Assembly (NCBI GenBank): GCA_950054155.1 | Contig: CATLOT010000006.1 | Location: 62,001-126,000 of the forward strand | Source: an uncultured Bacteriovoracaceae bacterium | Lineage (GTDB): Bacteria; Bdellovibrionota; Bacteriovoracia; Bacteriovoracales; Bacteriovoracaceae | DNA length: 64,000 nucleotides | Direction: 5' to 3' | Part shown: piece by piece, positions 62,617 to 64,000 of the stretch | Layout of the letters: every line of letters starts with the position of its first letter | How positions within the stretch are numbered: position 1 is the stretch's first letter | Program-made: the position numbers and the translations under genes | The notes under the pieces: model-generated | What the model was told of the DNA's origin: nothing | The model's database searches: none | Seen by the model: the letters and a program-made list of their open reading frames with translations, nothing else

Positions 62617-63032
62617 AATTTCTTTCCAAGGTTCATCAGACGAAAGATCTTCGTTTGCAGATGGGCAAAAGGTGAACTCTTAAAAGAGTCTTTATTCACT
62701 TTGTAGTGAGCACCGCTAATTTTGATTCCCGCATAATCGGGTACAGCAGCAGGATTTCTTTTTAAACTCTTGGGCTGGCGAGCAAAAGCGATTGTCGACT
62801 TTTTAACTTCATCTTCAAGCGCTTCAACAACCTTGGCATGACATGACTTCATATAGAAACCAACTTCTTGGCCGAGGGCACGAAAGCGCAAGTAGCGTCC
62901 TTGAGTGGCCAATTCATAATTCACATCTGGGCTTGAAACGGCAAAGTTTAAGTCCACATCTTTGCCATGCACACTGCAAAAAAGCAGTGAGGGCATTAAT
63001 GTAAAAAGGAATATTATTGGTCTCCATTTCAT
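62604..63032 (-). CDS. Small secreted hypothetical protein coupled to the metalloprotease-like gene
   Basis: Unrecognised exported protein of 142 residues (signal MKWRPIIFLFTLMPSLLFCSVHG). The mature part has YELATQGRYLRFRALGQEVGFYMKSCHAK and ends GKKLCPQ; Cys in CHAK and at the end could pair. It precedes the metalloprotease-like gene with a 13-bp overlap, which suggests a chaperone, inhibitor or subunit role; that is inference from position. Confidence 0.68.
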   Translation of the reverse strand: MKWRPIIFLFTLMPSLLFCSVHGKDVDLNFAVSSPDVNYELATQGRYLRFRALGQEVGFYMKSCHAKVVEALEDEVKKSTIAFARQPKSLKRNPAAVPDYAGIKISGAHYKVNKDSFKSSPFAHLQTKIFRLMNLGKKLCPQ

Positions 63033-63139
63033 TACTAATATTTTCGGTCATTTACAGACTAAATATGAGAACTTTTTTTTGGCCAAAATCTCAATCTTTT
63101 TGATAAGTTGCGTCTTCTATTCCAAGGGTAATAAGCAAA

Positions 63140-63850
63140 ATGAGTAAAAAGAACGACCATCTTTATCAGAAAGATTTCGAATATAAGCACCGTAATCCCT
63201 ATCATGAAAAGTTGAGTGAATTTGACGAGTTTGTCATGCGCGACAACGAGAGTGAGAAGTATCCTGGTGTTTGGAATAAAGAAGTCTTTGACCGTGAGGC
63301 CCCTCTCTGTGTTGAGATTGGTACCGGCTATGGTCACTTCATGCTTGATTACTGTGAGCAAAATCCTGACGTCAATTTTGTTGGCATGGACTTTCGCTTT
63401 AAGCGCTCTTACAACCTTGCAAGAAAACTTGCGAAGCACCCTCACAAAAACTTCAAGTACCTTCGTGCGCGAGGAGAAAGAATTCAGTTTATGTTTGAAG
63501 AAGGTGAAGTTGATAAGCTCTTCTACTTCTTTCCTGATCCATGGCCAAAGAAGCGTCACCACAAGAAGAGACTCTTTCAACAGCCTTTCCTAGAGGCGGC
63601 CTATAAAGTTTTAAGACCAGGTGGCACTCTCTTTGTAAAAACAGATCACTCTGGTTATGCCGATTGGATGGTTGAGGTTATGGACAAGCCAGAAGCCTTA
63701 GAGCTCTTTGACATTCGCCTCAAAACCCTTAACCTCTATGAAGAGGCACCAGAACATTATTTGGCGAGCTTCCAGACCAAATTTGAAAAGATCTTCCTTC
63801 AAAAAAATGATCGGATAAAGGCCTTCGAGCTCGTATCCAAGAAACAATAG
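63140..63850 (+). CDS. trmB: tRNA (guanine46-N7)-methyltransferase TrmB
   Basis: Makes m7G46 in the tRNA variable loop from SAM. CVEIGTGYGHFMLDYCEQNPDVNFVGMDFRFKRS is the SAM-binding region; FFPDPWPKKRHHKKRLFQQPFLE is the diagnostic TrmB motif. 236 residues match the family. A basic N-terminal stretch (KNDHLYQKDFEYKHRNPYHEK) may contact tRNA. ATG at 63140 with weak Shine-Dalgarno. 22 bp before dnaG. Confidence 0.97.
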   Translation: MSKKNDHLYQKDFEYKHRNPYHEKLSEFDEFVMRDNESEKYPGVWNKEVFDREAPLCVEIGTGYGHFMLDYCEQNPDVNFVGMDFRFKRSYNLARKLAKHPHKNFKYLRARGERIQFMFEEGEVDKLFYFFPDPWPKKRHHKKRLFQQPFLEAAYKVLRPGGTLFVKTDHSGYADWMVEVMDKPEALELFDIRLKTLNLYEEAPEHYLASFQTKFEKIFLQKNDRIKAFELVSKKQ

Positions 63851-63872
63851 TATTGCCCGAGGAAACCAACGA

Positions 63873-64000
63873 GTGGCAGGAACGATTGACGAACTTATTG
63901 CGCGCATAAAAGATCTTCCGGTTTCGGAAATCATAGGTCGCTACGTCCATACGGTTAAGAAAGGTACGCAAACCTTAGCGGTTTGTCCCTTTCACGATGA
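63873..64000 (+). CDS. dnaG: DNA primase (partial, N-terminal zinc domain)
   Basis: Only the first 42 codons are in the window; too short to appear as a complete frame. GTG at 63873 is chosen: GAGG lies upstream and it gives MAGTIDELIARIKDLPVSEI. The next residues IGRYVHTVKKGTQTLAVCPFHD match the N-terminal zinc-ribbon of DnaG (family pattern ...YVxLKKxGxxxxxxCPFHxEKTPSF), with first zinc ligands Cys and His visible. It would synthesise lagging-strand primers. Confidence 0.85.
   Translation, partial: MAGTIDELIARIKDLPVSEIIGRYVHTVKKGTQTLAVCPFHD

Overview
The window reads as core chromosome of a Gram-negative bacterium. It has an LptF/LptG-type permease, Lgt, lipoproteins, outer-membrane barrels ending in aromatic residues, RodZ and MltD. 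GC content looks moderate by eye (not computed). The mix of a single-chain class II glycyl-tRNA synthetase next to recO, ScpA/ScpB, many secreted or lipidated proteins without obvious relatives, a PilZ fusion and lysozyme-like secreted proteins fits Bdellovibrionota, most plausibly the Bacteriovorax/Peredibacter side. That placement is inference from gene content; no rRNA gene is present to test it. I see no prophage, CRISPR array or plasmid gene. Coding density is very high and the only gene-poor stretch over 300 bp is around the tRNA at 49.4-49.8 kb.

Layout. 0-7.3 kb: leftward operon of an unknown protein, recO, an MsbA-like ABC exporter, glyS and ppdK. 7.4-8.4 kb: rsmE and a NifU-like Fe-S scaffold. 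8.5-13.1 kb: a repeat-containing lipoprotein, then a leftward operon of ugd, a nitrilase-family amidohydrolase, a Ser/Thr kinase-like protein and a PP2C phosphatase. 13.2-20.4 kb: an LPG-synthase-like membrane protein, then a leftward trkH-trkA-(HAMP/PAS receptor)-lepA-unknown cluster. 20.4-25.1 kb: an RNA m5U methyltransferase, a TPR lipoprotein, RodZ, and an LptF/G permease that seems to start at an ATT codon. 25.2-27.9 kb: pepA, trmL and a REP-associated tyrosine transposase (RAYT) between inverted copies of a 19-bp repeat. 27.9-36.3 kb: surface genes, namely a 1526-residue GLUG/IPT lipoprotein, a secreted lysozyme-like protein and two paralogous outer-membrane proteins. 36.5-43 kb: an FAD-fold-like protein, MltD, a dicarboxylate/glutamate symporter, Lgt and two unknowns. 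43-45.9 kb: rplU-rpmA-obgE-rsfS-rlmH, a ribosome-assembly block. 45.9-49.6 kb: an E2-like acyltransferase, an Lrp regulator, trpS, a QTMAN-like tRNA-queuosine glycosyltransferase and initiator tRNA-Met. 50-54.4 kb: M50 protease-scpA-scpB-rluB. 54.5-63 kb: a hydrolase-PilZ fusion, two secreted barrel-like proteins, an SGNH hydrolase, two small proteins, a DegT aminotransferase, a zinc-metalloprotease-like secreted protein and a small secreted partner. 63.1 kb to the end: trmB and the first codons of dnaG.

The most interesting unexplained structure is an exact 19-bp sequence, GTGCCAGGTTGAGTTTGGT, present five times. Two copies flank the RAYT as inverted repeats. One abuts the pepA stop, one supplies the trmL stop codon, one abuts the PP2C stop, one lies just after the giant lipoprotein gene, and one is embedded in frame inside rlmH. 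All five have the same orientation relative to the gene they follow or sit in. This looks like a RAYT-mobilised repeat family targeting gene 3' ends and tolerated in coding sequence. Other notable points are the ATT start of the lptF-like gene and a partial copy of the initiator tRNA 3' end carrying a perfect 20-nt palindrome.
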